Shown here piece by piece: positions 53,569-64,000 of a stretch of DNA of 64,000 nucleotides. The translations under genes were made by a program, and so were the position numbers. The stretch spans positions 93,499-157,498 of the forward strand of contig JACEVL010001181.1 of NCBI GenBank assembly GCA_020284085.1. Reading direction: 5' to 3'. The notes beneath the pieces were generated by a model. The model searched no databases. It was not told the origin of the DNA and saw only the letters and a list, made by a program, of their open reading frames with translations. This DNA is from Aporrectodea caliginosa. Its lineage: Eukaryota; Annelida; Clitellata; Crassiclitellata; Lumbricidae. Every line of letters starts with the position of its first letter. Positions within the stretch are counted from its first letter, which is position 1.

Positions 53569-54469
53569 ATTTAATTCCAATTGACAATTTTCAACTCTTA
53601 TTAAGCCATTACTTCCTTCTGACCTGTTTTTTGCCTTTGTTTTTCTTTGTATACCTACAGCGTTTTGTCTGTTGTTAACTCAATAAACGAATATTATGAT
53701 CATGAAGTCGTATGTTGTCTCTCAACAGTTTCTGGGTCTTGCTGGTGAATTACGTAAAACTGGGACAGTGGGTGTTTTATAGGTCTAGGTGAATCGTATC
53801 GTATTGTATCAATGCGTTGTATTGAAGTCATTTAACTTGACAAGTTCATTCAGTTATGAAACAGTCAAGACAAGACTCACAGTGGATGTGAGTCATGTGA
53901 CAGTCAGGTAGATCGTAAACTAGGCCCTAGTTGTTAGGGCCTACGAAAACTCAGACGATAAAACCGGAAGCGCGCCTATATATGACGTGCGATTTGATGA
54001 AAACTTAACTAGAATGTACAATTCAGGAATGAGGTGGAGAAACAAGTTACACTTACACGGTAGAACACATTCAGAAATCAAAATGACAACATGAAATTTC
54101 ATTGGAATCTTAAAAAATTAAATGCTGTTGAAAGTGACGTAGAGGAATAACACGTACTGTTGCATGGACGCTGCATGGACGGCGTCCAGGCGGTGCTGCC
54201 TAATAAGTGGCAGGACGGCGTCCAGCCTTGAAAATAAGTGCCTGGACGCCGTCCATGACCGTCCATGCACACTTTAAGCCCTGCTCTTACCGTTAAAGTG
54301 CTAAAACATGGCTTTACTATTCCACTTCAAACATATTAACATAAATATGCAATTAATATTAAAAATAATGAAACCCAAAAAGAATGAAAACCAGTGCATT
54401 CTATTGCTATCATAGCAAAATAAAGTTAAAGTATTTAAACACTAAACATCTTAAATATCTAATAATTTC

Positions 54470-54815
54470 GTTGCTCCTCGTTCCTCTGTGGAATGATAAG
54501 GCCGTTACTCCCCGTTCCTCTGTGGAATGATACGGCCGCTGCTCCTCGTTCCTCTGTAGAATGATAAGGCCGTTGCTCTCGTTCTCTGTGGAATGAAAAG
54601 GCTGTTACTCCTCGTTCCTCTGTGGAATGATAAGGCTGTTACTCCCCGTTCCTCTGTATAATGATACGGCCGTTGCTCCTCGTTCCTGTGTGGAAGGATA
54701 AGGCCGTTGCTCCTCGTTCCTGTGTGGAATGATAAGGCCTGTGCTCCTTGTTCCTCTGTGGAATGATAAGACTCCTCGCTCCTCTGTGGAATGATAAGGC
54801 CGTTGCTCCTCTTCA
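54470..54815. repeat. 34-bp minisatellite, about 10 copies
   Basis: Unit TTGCTCCTCGTTCCTCTGTG + GAATGATAAGGCCG with several 1-3 bp indels. A minus-strand frame (GATALSFHRGTRS) survives by chance indels. Confidence 0.93.
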
Positions 54816-55184
54816 GGCTCACCGCCGTAACAAAACACAACCATGACAGCATTATGTTGCTATATTGCGCATTTAGATACAGACACACAAATTCATATGA
54901 TAGAATTAAGGCACTGTTAGTCGCATAATTATAAGTGCATATAATTAAACACCATTTATCAAGTACATTGACTTGTGCACACAAAACACACACACATCTA
55001 TATAATACATCACCATAAGCGTAGCTACACTCCTCTTGCTTTTATATACTGGAACTTCTATTGACCAATGACCACAATGCCCAGGATTTTGCCAATGGTC
55101 TGTGAAGTTGCCTGCTCTTGAATTTCAGTCTTGCTACATGCCTGTATATCACCTAAATGTGAATATCACAAAGACGATCAGACC
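54816..55184. other. No gene recognised
   Basis: AT-rich sequence. Confidence 0.4.
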
Positions 55185-55400
55185 TGAAGCCCACCAACCA
55201 TGAATTTTTATGTTAACGTACAGGTCCATGAGTGAGGGTGATCTGTTCTCGCCACCTCATCTTGCCACCAGAAGTCCAGTCATTGTATATGCTTGCAAGG
55301 TAAAACAGACATTTCAATACCTGTGTAACCTGGAGTGGATTTAAATACCCAATCTCAAGGTTGACAGCCTAGTATGCCAACGATTGACTATTCAAGCCAG
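55185..55400 (-). mobile_element. Diverged SINE family B copy
   Basis: Minus strand TTGAGATTGGGTATTTAAAT + CCACTCC keeps a box-B-like region; GATGAGGTGGCGAGAACAGA + TCACCC matches the body. Confidence 0.55.
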
Positions 55401-55535
55401 AGGTCACTGTCGAAGGACCTTGAGCAAGTCCTTCACTTAACTGCTCAGAGCCAGCAATGTTCAGCTGTCTGGTCATGTCCGCACTTGTGAACTTTGAAAG
55501 GAGGGTAATATCAAATACAATTGTACTGTACCGTA
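55401..55535 (+). mobile_element. Diverged SINE family A fragment
   Basis: AAGGACCTTGAGCAAGTCCT + TCACTTAACTGCTCAGAGCC, then a (TATTG)n-like tail. Confidence 0.55.
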
Positions 55536-55989
55536 TTGTATTGACTACTGTGCACCCATTTGAATGTAACCTAAGACATTAACACATACAAAAGTTATCT
55601 AAATGTATGTGAGGTAACAAATTTGCTACTATTTTCATACTTTCAGTTAACAGACCCATATCGATAGTTTAAAAGGTATGTCAAAATTGGCACATGCAGA
55701 CATTCACTACTATTCAATAACATAACTCCCAGCACCATAAAACAGTCTTAGTCATACAGTTAAATAAATTATATTATCATTTTAATAATATTAATAACTT
55801 CTACAGCGCCTGTATATAATGCACAAGACAACAACCGATGGCACACAAAAACCATGTTGTCATCATATCAACATCCAGGTCGGTCTGTTGAGAGACAGCC
55901 TACGGTGGATAAACAATGTGAAAAAGTGAAGTTTTAGGCTGATAGCAAAATGGATTTGTGACTGAGCAGAACGAGCCAAACACGAGAAA
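55536..55989. other. No gene recognised
   Basis: Includes ACTTCTACAGCGCCTGTATA...CAACCGATGGCACA near 55797-55845, a retroelement end shared with 6640 and 37660. Confidence 0.45.
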
Positions 55990-56160
55990 GGATCTTGCTG
56001 AAAAGTGATAAGACATGTTGAATATGCACGATTCGATGGAAGTGGAACGAGAAGCAGAGGCAAGCCGAGACTACGCTAGATAGATAGGCCAAATACTGTT
56101 TAAATGAAGACATTTATTCGTACCCATCGCAGCCAAAATGGCTGGCGTCAGGAACTGAAT
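55990..56160 (+). pseudogene. LINE RT C-terminal and 3'-end fragment (same family)
   Basis: GAAGCAGAGGCAAGCCGAGA encodes a G-[KR]-x-R-G-[KR]-PR-like tail after a degraded FGHV region. The 3' end ATTTATTCGTACCCATCGCA and GTCAGGAACTGA follow, then an AT tail. Confidence 0.5.
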
Positions 56161-56389
56161 ATATATTATATATATACATAATTATATACGCATGCTATAA
56201 TGTGCATATACACTCACCTCTAAAGTCTTGTACAAACAAATGCCGACTTCTACTAGAACGATCCAAAACGGATAAATTACAACTGACCGTTTTATAATTT
56301 AAATTTTCAATAAAACCCCAACACAGGTTTCCTTGTTTGAAATTCCGCCATTTGTATTATTCAGCGATATGATAGGCTGTAGAACGCTA

Positions 56390-56793
56390 GGGCAGCATTT
56401 AGGTCATCTCCGTCCATCGCCCTCTCCCACACCCCTCCCGTGACCCTCTCCCTCATCCACCTCCTCAGCCTACAACGGTGGTGTCGCTTGTTTTCCGATT
56501 GAATCCACCGCTGCGCCTTAATTACCCCTCCAAACCTCCCACCACGACTCTGACACGCGGCCCAATTTCGACAAGTCTGCGCAACACGAGGGCCAATGCT
56601 GGTCCTTCATCTCACTGTCGGCAAAGTCTGGCTCACCGTGTGCAAGACCAAGGCCCACAGAATTTTGCGACAGTCATTGAAATCATGGCAAAGTAGAGGA
56701 ACGACCACACTAGGCCGACGCCTCCAGAAAGCCGACGGGTGCCGCCAGTGGCCCGCAGTGGGAGCGATGGGGGAAGGCTGTCTGGGTTGGTTT
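56390..56793. other. GC-richer block of unknown nature
   Basis: Frames on both strands (e.g. + 56478-56696) lack splice or family support. The hAT element at 56794 inserted at its right edge. Confidence 0.35.
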
Positions 56794-57387
56794 CAGTGTG
56801 ATTCTCCTTACGAAAATGTTCGTTAACGAAAATAAAATGATTTCGTTAACGATAACTATAACTAAAAATATCATTAACTATAACTATAACTATAACCTGG
56901 GACTATTATCAGTAATAATAATCCCAGCTATAACGAAAATAACAATAACGAAAATTCATCTTTATTTTCGTTAATACAAAAAAAATAAAAATAAGAAGTG
57001 CAATATGGACGATTAGCCATAAATGAGAACGAAAAAATACCCTATAAATAATAGCCTACGTTCGTCCCGGATATTTCCCGGATATTTCCAGTAGTAGTGC
57101 GGCATTTTATTATTAGCTGTTTTGAATGCACCCATGCTTCAAAGCTTTCATAGCTCTGAGCAAATTGTGAAGCAACGTGTTAATATGCACAGTTTTGCTT
57201 AGGCCTACAGCCTTAATTATTGTAACTAAGTAGTAACTAAAATTAACTAAAATAAAAATCCATTAACTATAACTATAACTATAACTAAAAAATAATACTA
57301 ACTATAACAGTTACTATAACTATAACTAAAATAAAAAACCATTAACTATAACTGTTACGTAACTATAACTAAAATAAAATCTCACTG
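56794..57387. mobile_element. hAT-type MITE, 594 bp, rich in TAACTA
   Basis: CAGTG/CACTG ends with perfect 8-bp GTTGGTTT (56786-56793, 57388-57395). Subterminal regions hold TCGTTAACGATAACTATAAC and AACTATAACTATAACTAAAA tracts; the core is non-coding. Confidence 0.9.
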
Positions 57388-57395
57388 GTTGGTTT

Positions 57396-58385
57396 CAACC
57401 AACGACCTTATATATATAACTAGACGGAGCTTCCTGTGTTGAGCTGCCCAGTGACGTTGAGGCAGCCGAGAAAGAGCAGGAAACAGGATGCATAGGTGGC
57501 TGGTCATAGGTGTCAAAAACTGCGCAGCAATGTAAACATGTAAAACTTGGGTGTCACAAGATGGCCGGTTGCTTCAGCAAAAATCACGTGATCCCACCGG
57601 CCTGGTTTCAACCATGGTGTAGGTCTGTAGGATATAGACCGAATTAGTATATGGATGATTATCTAACGTAGCCTAATTTAAAAATTAGGCCAATATGGAT
57701 ATTATCATTGCCTATGTAAATGTGATGTAGCCTAAATCTTTGAAAATTTCTCTGCGCCCACAACAACCACGTCGATCACGGAGTAGGGCCTAAATCCGGC
57801 GCTAGAAACTTGAAGGTGAAACGTAAATAAATCTGAGCTTATCGATTTTGTCAACCACTAATATTGCATGAGGGCTTATACGTCTATTCTCGGATTTACT
57901 TTCAATTTTCTCAGTTAAGCACAATAATTTTGCTCATTTAGCAAACTTTTGCGTAATTCGATAGATGGCGATATGCTATCAAAACACTTGCCAGACTTGG
58001 GGCTCTTGTATAGGTTAATATACTTCATAAGTAATAATTATAATTGGAACGGAAACTATCTTGGGAAAAACCAAGGATAAAACCATGGTTAAACCCTGGG
58101 TTAAACCCACGCCACATCGGCGCCACTAACCCTTGTTGTAGGCTTACAGCAATACTTCGGTCAAATCGAATGAAATCATTCTCGATATAAACGTTTGAAA
58201 CTACCAGTTTCGTAAGAGTTCACATGCCGTTTTCATATTTTTGTGTTATTTGCTGCGAGTATCTGCAGTTTAAGTATAGGTTTAAGAACTTTTAGCATCC
58301 TGTTGTTTCAAATTACGCAGCATCACTGGGACCCATGCCGCCATTTTAAGATAAGGATTTTGTGGATGATTGTTTGCGTTGCTTG
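57396..58385. other. No exon recognised; possible promoter region
   Basis: Contains AAGATGGCC near 57563 and a YY1-like site at 58337. Confidence 0.35.
58337..58347. promoter_or_regulatory. YY1-like site, possible promoter element of the 59402 gene
   Basis: GCCGCCATTTT is the reverse complement of the AAAATGGCGGC core bound by YY1, common at housekeeping start sites. It lies about 1 kb upstream of the first coding exon, which itself follows an acceptor-like site, so a 5' untranslated exon near here is expected. A second CAAGATGGCCG motif lies near 57560. Confidence 0.25.
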
Positions 58386-58445
58386 TAAGTAAGTAAGTAT
58401 GTTCTTTATTAAACGCAAGCAAACGCTCAGCGCTTTACATACACA
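58386..58445 (-). mobile_element. Retroelement 3' end with (GTAA)n
   Basis: GTAAGTAAGTAAGTATGTTC + TTTATTAAACGCAAGCAAAC is the complement of 10555-10622. Its GTAAGTAAG could act as a splice donor for upstream sequence. Confidence 0.65.
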
Positions 58446-58972
58446 TTTTACATTATTTTCCCAGCTTTGCAGCTTTACTTAGATGTACAAATATTAGATA
58501 TGTTTTTACTTTACAAATTGTAGTGTTTCCCATCAATCGAATAACTGGTGTGGCTGGAATGTCCCTCTGCATGGATTCATACCAGCTGTCCAGGGAAACA
58601 TTCCAGCTTATTTGGCTACATAATTAAAAGTTAGTGGATGAGCTTTTGGGCAGACATTATGGCAACAGTTAGTGTCATCTGTAGCCAGACACTCTGACCA
58701 GATTAGCAAATAGAACACAAATGAGCCAGTCTATTGTTGTTGGCCTCACTTTATGGTATTATGCCTACCGGACACTTACTATGAGTGATATGGTCTCACT
58801 AGTGTCTGCTGTTAGGTGTTGTTTAATTCATCTGCATTCATCAAAAAATGATTATGCAGAGGAGACAGATCGTTAAAATGTGCCAAATAAAATCTCAGAT
58901 ACATAAATAACCCAGATATCCTGGACCCATCCTCGAAAGACTTGGACCCCGCTTCAAGTGTTCGTGTTCAAG

Positions 58973-59238
58973 GGGGATAGTATAATGGATAACACTCTTG
59001 CCTGAAGTTTTCACGGACCAGGTTCCATTCCCATAAGGCCCCCCTGGGTTTAGCTCATACCTTCATTCCCAGCAAATGTACAATGGGCTTGCGCCTTGCA
59101 TGGCTGCAACTTTGTTGATTTATGTCTTCTGTGATATGTGTTCTTGTGAATTGTTTAAACATCATAACATGTACGTGTACAGCGCAGTGCATTTGTCAGG
59201 CGCTTCATTTAATAAAGAATAAATATTATTATTATATT
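58973..59238 (+). mobile_element. tRNA-derived SINE, family C, full-length copy
   Basis: GGGGATAGTATAATGGATAA (tRNA-like 5' end and box A), GGTTCCATTCCC (box B), GGGCTTGCGCCTTGCATGGC, GTACAGCGCAGTGCATTTGT and TTAATAAAGAATAAAT with ATTATT tail. Lies about 160 bp upstream of the first coding exon. Confidence 0.85.
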
Positions 59239-59401
59239 ATCATAAGTGAAAACATGTTGTGTACTGATAATGTCGATCAATCTGTTTTGTGTATATGTCA
59301 TTGTTTGTGTGTATATTTGAATGGATATATTTACTTGTGCATCTATGAATGGTTTTGAATGTTTATGACATGTATGTCATTATTTCTTTAAGCTTGTGGC
59401 A

Positions 59402-60248
59402 ATGCCTCCAAAGAAACCGGTGACAACCAAGCGAGGTCAATATCACAAGTTCAAATCCTTCAGGATCAACCTCGTCAAAGATGCCACATTGGAGAAGATT
59501 GACAGCAACATCCTGAGATTTAGACGTAAGCTGTTGTCAATCAGATACAGTGTTGTGCGTTTCTGTGGTACTTGTAATGCGTTACTGTAACGAGTTACTA
59601 GTTTACAGTAACTTTTATGGTAACTAGTTACTTTTGACTAAAACTGATGCACAGCAGTAACTGATTAATTACTTTCATCAGGTCATGGTTAACGCAAAAA
59701 ATTGGTTATTATGCGTTACTTTTAAATCAAAGCTATGTTCTCGTCGTCTGGTTCGAATATGGTGCAATAAATTATTCATGGTGTTTTATCATCAACCTGC
59801 ATATTCCTTGGTTCACGTCTATTAAAGTGACCCGGACACTTCCGTTTGTGCTCTCATGCATTTGAACTCTTTGGTTTTATTCATCATCTTCAGTCTAATT
59901 TTATCATGGAGAGAGCTGAACATTTAAGTTAACACTCCCACTTAAAGTACCTAAAAATACTTAGTTACTTCTTAAAGTAACTAATCAGTTACTAATAACC
60001 TCTTTCTAAAGTAACTTTCTGAATGCAAATAAAAGCAGGAAGTCTGTGGTACTATGTACAATTGTACATCCTCTAGGCAACTTTTTGATTTTAAGTATTT
60101 TTAAAATTGAAAACATCAGGTAAGTTTATAGGGTAGCAGGATGTTATATTATAATAATTATTATAATTTTTTTTTAGCTCAGATAAGAGTAGGTAGGGCC
60201 TAATCCCTCAGGAGTAAAAAGAAGTTGTGCTGGGAACTGTTACAGAGC

Positions 60249-60299
<51 letters not shown>

Positions 60300-63027
60300 T
60301 ATTATTATTATTATTATTTATATATGAAGAATTGAAGATATATCAAGCACAAGCTAATTACACTAAATACACATTATCACAGTGATCTGTCAGAGAACAT
60401 GTATTTTGTTTTGCTGTTTTCCAGCGGAAATTTTTGAAAAGAAGCAGGTGATGTTTGAAAAGAGGAATGCTGATCCATCGTACTTCAGAGAGACACTCTG
60501 CAATGAATTTCCATCTCTGCAGGGAAAAGAATTTTCCCTGTGGCGATTGGGATGCACAAATGCAAGCAAAGAAACAAAGACATCCCTTATCCCTCTTCCA
60601 TTGGAAATAAACAATGCGGCGGCTCTGTGTGATTGCGAGGAACTCAACAGATCACGTCTTTATATCAAACTTCAGGTACTTTATACAAATGTACTGCATT
60701 AACACAATGAGGTATTGATTTTCAGCCCCTCCCCGAGAAGCTGGAAGAGACCAGTTGGATGTCCATCCAGAGGCAACACCAGACTTTTCTTAACCAGGGC
60801 ATAGCCAGGGCAGTCGCACAAGTAACCAGTGCAGGGGTGATTTATGCCCCAAATAAATTCTTGGCAGGGCAAATTTTCTGGAAGCCTTGTGGCAGGGCAA
60901 CAACCAGGGCAAAGGCTTTTTACCAGGGCTTTTTCCCTGGCTTTTGCCCTGCTGTAGGGCCACCACTATGTCAATTGCATGCATGGGCCCGGAGTCTGGT
61001 GGAGGTATATCATCTTAGTCCAGTGTAAGGGATACACTTTGGGATACACACTGCCTGGAGGTGATTCCAAGGCGGGGACGATTTACATCATGAAAACTGC
61101 AACACTGCAGAAAGTGGCGTGTCAGTAATGATGATGATGACGATGATGAGGATGATGATGATGATGAAAAAGACAGTGACTGTGGCTAGACTTTATTGCA
61201 ACTTTACAGGGTACTACTTGGTGGCTGACACTTCTCATGTGTAGAGCTTCCTGTAAAAATGCTATAGCCCTTTACATCACATGGTAGTTCTTATTTAAGA
61301 GAATGCAATCATTCATAGATTGAAAAAGTGTCATAGTACCAGGTAAGATAAACTTCTGATAAAAAAAATAAATAAACGGCTGATTGATTGAGTGATTGAT
61401 TGATAAATGCTTATGATCTCACATGTTGAATGACAGAATGTATATAAATTTACCATAATGCTGTCTAAATCATCCCTTGAATATTTGTTTTAATGGAAAA
61501 CCTTGAGCTATACTTGCATTGTGTTATTCCTCTGCCAGGCAGCACCAGATTCTCATCCTGTTCCTTCTCCTCAGCCTCATTCTCTTCAATCAGCTGATGA
61601 AGATGATTCATCTCATACTGTTTCTTCATCTTCAAAACTAAACAACGTACCAGATCTATTACCCACAGAAACAAACCTCATTAGATCTTCACCTCATCCT
61701 AGTCACGAATATCCAGTCTGGACTTTTATTCAAACATCTGACAATAATGGTGATCTTCAATTTCAATCATTAACCACACAATCGTGGCAAACAGTTTCTG
61801 CAACTGACATCAACCAGCCTCTAGACATTTCAGTTCCATTGAGTCAGCAGCCATTAACTTCACAGTACTATCCAGAAGTAAGTACAGTTCTGCGTGAAAT
61901 TTGTTTTTCTCATACTTTTTTTCTGAAGTCATTGCGGCATTATAAATGCATGTATGTTTATCTATTTTCATTTATGTAACTGAGCGTATAGTATATTTTT
62001 GGAATTATAAGAGGTTTAGGCATTGTCATGAAAGATGTGTTTTGGCACCATGTGACAGACTTTTCCATTGAAAAGAGAGATTTTTGTATGTCACTGATTA
62101 ACTTTTCTTTACAAATGTGGGGCCTGGTGGTGTAGGAGTATGTTCGGTGCCTTGCAGCCGGAGGGTTGCGGGTTCGAATCCACCTCAAGCCACCGCGTAG
62201 GGACCCTTGGCAAGTCCTTCACTCGCAATAATATTGCTCATGCACTTTGGTGTGAAACTCAGATTCAGTGTCCGCGCTGTTGTCGGGAGCGCCTCTGAGT
62301 AGAAATCTTGAAGGGGCTCTATAGCAAGTGCTCATACATACATACATACATACAAATGAATCGTAAAGTGCTGAGTCCATACTTAAGTTTGTCTTATTAA
62401 GCCAGATGAAAAAGTTTTTTTGCATTTTATCACTTGGGTACATGCAAGAATATAAAATTCTACCATTATGTTTACTCTTTGCTATGGCTTTGGAATAGGA
62501 ACATAAACATGTTTATATTGTTGCTGATGTGCAACATTTTTACTTTTATTTTATGGTGCTGTATAAATGATGCCTGCAAGCATTTAATTTCAGTCTTATA
62601 TTTTTACTTGTTATTGCAATTGCAATGTAACATTTTCTAATAGAATAAGGACTTCTGAGTTTTAAAATAAAAGATTTGCCTTTTCTGATTAAGTAAAATC
62701 ATGAAATCATTAAACTTGTGTAGGAAATTTGCATCTGTTTTACATTCCTTCTGAAGTCAGAAAGGTCGACAAACACAGCATTGCCTATATTCAATGCTCC
62801 TTTTGTTCAATGAGCATATTAAATGATGCACAATAGCATAATGTATTAATGCTTTCCTATAATACTGTTTTTTTTATTATCCAGCTATATATCAGGTTGC
62901 ATGCATATCAATATATTAAATTATTGAAGTTTGTTGTGCAGAAAGACAATCAACTACTTGAAATGACTTCGAAAGCAGAAGTGTCATCCAGTCGAGATAC
63001 AGGCAAGGAGAATAAAACTAATATGAG
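59402..63027 (+). CDS. Four-exon 5' part of an unrecognised protein gene, possibly a G2E3/HECT-like E3 ligase family
   Basis: Coding exons are 59402-59525, 60425-60675, 61539-61877 and 62942-63027, 800 nt in all (266 codons plus 2 nt). Introns start GTAAGC, GTACTT, GTAAGT and GTTTAC. The three internal acceptors end in CAG, two of them (before exons 2 and 3) behind clear pyrimidine tracts. Phases join without a stop: exon 1 ends with one extra base, exons 2 and 3 end in phase 0, exon 4 leaves two bases. The start is the ATG at 59402, just after an acceptor-like TTTCTTTAAG. Residues 1-41 are basic (MPPKKPVTTKRGQYHKFKSF). Exon 2 has a hydrophobic-spaced pattern (FEKKQVMFEKR, FPSLQGKEFSLWRLG, SLIPLPLEINN, SRLYIKLQ) that reminds me of the leader of invertebrate and fish G2E3/HECT-like proteins. 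Exon 3 is Ser/Pro-rich and looks disordered; exon 4 is polar. No catalytic domain lies in the window. Gene structure is well supported; the family is a guess. Confidence 0.7.
59580..60061. mobile_element. hAT-like GTAACGAGTTAC insertion in intron 1
   Basis: GCGTTACTGTAACGAGTTAC and AAAGTAACTAATCAGTTACT palindromic words cluster at both ends. TCTGTGGTACT flanks it (about 59561-59571 and 60051-60061). No perfect TIRs. Confidence 0.5.
60249..60321. repeat. ATT microsatellite in intron 1
   Basis: About 23 ATT units with one ACT. Confidence 0.95.
60796..60962. repeat. CAGGGC-rich fold-back in intron 2
   Basis: CAGGGCAAAGGC and GCTTTTGCCCTG face each other around ACCAGGGCTTTTTCCCTGG; six more CAGGGC words lie to the left. 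Possible degraded MITE; no target duplication found. Confidence 0.5.
62118..62350 (+). mobile_element. tRNA-derived SINE, family A, full copy in intron 3
   Basis: TGGTGTAGGAG and GGGTTCGAATCC boxes, family core and GCGCCTCTGAGTAGAAATCT + TGAAGGGGCTCTATAGCAAG end with CATA tail. Flanked by TACAAATG at 62110-62117 and 62351-62358, an 8-bp target duplication. Confidence 0.92.
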
Positions 63028-63092
63028 GTTTACAATAAGGGTGCAAGTTTTATTTAGAGAATAAACTGCTTGCAGTTTATGACTACTGTATT

Positions 63093-63930
63093 GGGGCCGT
63101 CCATAAATGACGTCACGCAATTTTGGCCGATTTTTGACCTCCTCCCCCCTTGTCACACTTCGTCACAAAAAGCAACACCCCTGAAAAATGACGTCGTAAA
63201 GCTCTGACCCCCATTTCCATTTGATAATAAAATATGTTTCAAATCACATTAAATTTTATTGTCATTGTAATAAATATGTAATGTGGCACTGCACTCTGAT
63301 GTTGTATTAGGGCCTAAAGTAGAAAGTCAGGTATTAATTAAAGAGTCGTTGCAAAGCTGATACTGGCATAAAATTGACTTGAATATTCATCGTCTAACCA
63401 ATTATTTATAGATGTTCAGAATATATTATTGTAGTAGAACAGAACAATTAAGCAAAATGGAAAGAGTAGAACTACCACAATAACATATTCATTCCACAGA
63501 ATTAATTAATCATAGAATTAAAATGTTTAATATAAGCAATTTATCCAAAGATTTACAGAATTTATGCTTCTCCATTCTCCCATGGTGAAGCAAAATGCCC
63601 CATCATGGAACAAATAGGCTAGCAAGAGCATGAATAATTTTAAAATCTGATGGTGACCAAATAGGCCTATTTAAATTATTAGAAAATTATTAATAATGGT
63701 GCCCGTAGGACCTATAGGTACATTAAAATAATCCAAAAAAATAATGAAAATTTAATACTCAAAATTAGTGATATTATTGTTAAAACTAAATTGTTGTTAA
63801 TTGTTAAATTTTATCCCATAGACCTGATGTGATGTCACATTTCTCAGACCCCCACCCCATGTCACACATCATCACAAATTTTCGACCCCACTCCCCCCTT
63901 AGGTGCGTGACGTCATTTATGGACGGCCCC
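63093..63930. mobile_element. TIR element GGGGCCGTCC, 838-bp copy, in intron of the 59402 gene
   Basis: The same 26-bp TIRs with 3-bp ATT on both sides (63090-63092, 63931-63933). Inverted relative to the copy at 4051. It begins 65 bp after the exon-4 donor, so it sits in the following intron. The AT-rich core has no ORF. Confidence 0.88.
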
Positions 63931-64000
63931 ATTCCTTTCATTCAGCTTGTAGTTTGTGAATTCTGTATTCTTTTTATTCAGTGAATGAAGACTAGCAGCA

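Larger units (their letters stand above)
52388..54283. mobile_element. hAT element, 1896 bp, with transposase remnant and nested MITE
   Basis: Termini CAGTGCTTAAAGTGT and CAGGGCTTAAAGTGT (complement) with perfect 8-bp CTCTTACC (52380-52387, 54284-54291). Subterminal AAGTGCCTGGACGCC occurs at both ends, with extra GGACGGCGTCCA palindromes on the right. Contains a minus-strand transposase remnant and the MITE at 53179-53568. Confidence 0.93.

Noticed and set aside
54505..54993. 162-codon minus-strand frame
   Set aside because: Comes from the 34-bp minisatellite with compensating indels.
60759..61028. 89-codon + frame in intron 2
   Set aside because: Consists of the CAGGGC-rich fold-back sequence and lies between well-defined exons.

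Overview
This is a piece of an animal nuclear genome, probably from a marine invertebrate (the phylum cannot be settled from the window). The reasons are split genes with GT-AG introns, dense tRNA-derived SINEs, many LINE 3' ends, DNA transposons with intact target-site duplications (TSDs), and abundant micro- and minisatellites. There are no bacterial operons, ribosome-binding sites or CRISPR arrays. Most of the open frames that can be drawn here are repeats or shadows of repeats.

Genes. Only one multi-exon gene can be traced. It is on the + strand, with coding exons at 59402-59525, 60425-60675, 61539-61877 and 62942-63027, phase-compatible joins, and a continuation beyond the right edge. 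The N-terminal half loosely resembles the leader of uncharacterised G2E3/HECT-like E3 ligase proteins; this is a weak assignment. Isolated exon candidates are a minus-strand coding exon at 38836-38994, a + strand terminal exon at 35552-35669, a + strand first exon with a strong donor at 29482-29556 inside a CpG-rich block, and a 65-residue ORF with one membrane segment at 20594-20791. Their genes could not be completed.

Mobile elements. Seven elements have YARNG-type termini and perfect 8-bp TSDs, which is the hAT signature: 7094-9470, 12781-14211, 27809-28065, 34758-35332, 52388-54283, 53179-53568 and 56794-57387. The 53179 element is nested inside the 52388 element, which also carries a probable hAT transposase C-terminal remnant. 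Two inverted-terminal-repeat elements share the GGGGCCGTCC end (4051-4511 and 63093-63930). Long-TIR elements lie at 49373-49714 and 50041-50542. Three tRNA-derived SINE families recur, including one SINE nested in another at 46318-46835. LINE reverse-transcriptase C-terminal remnants of several families are scattered throughout.

Satellites. The centrepiece is 29641-33601, about 100 tandem copies of a 39-bp unit. It is open in one frame on each strand over about 4 kb, has a two-letter variant code (S and B units), and contains a 468-bp higher-order duplication. Its right margin decays into diverged units, an inverted copy forming a hairpin, and a retroelement tail. Other arrays are 27 bp (35866-36545), 34 bp (54470-54815), 12 bp (16361-16612), a degenerate block at 21690-22135, and GAGT-type tracts.

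Layout. 0-5.4 kb: LINE tails, duplications and the first GGGGCCGTCC element. 5.4-7 kb: low complexity. 7-14.2 kb: two large hAT elements. 14.2-20 kb: SINEs, LINE ends, palindromes and a CpG-rich block. 20-29 kb: a TM ORF, AT-rich duplications and SINEs. 29-36.6 kb: CpG block, giant minisatellite, CA tract with hAT insertion, and 27-bp array. 36.6-52 kb: scattered repeats and one minus-strand exon. 52.4-57.4 kb: hAT cluster. 57.4-64 kb: promoter-like sequence and the traced gene.
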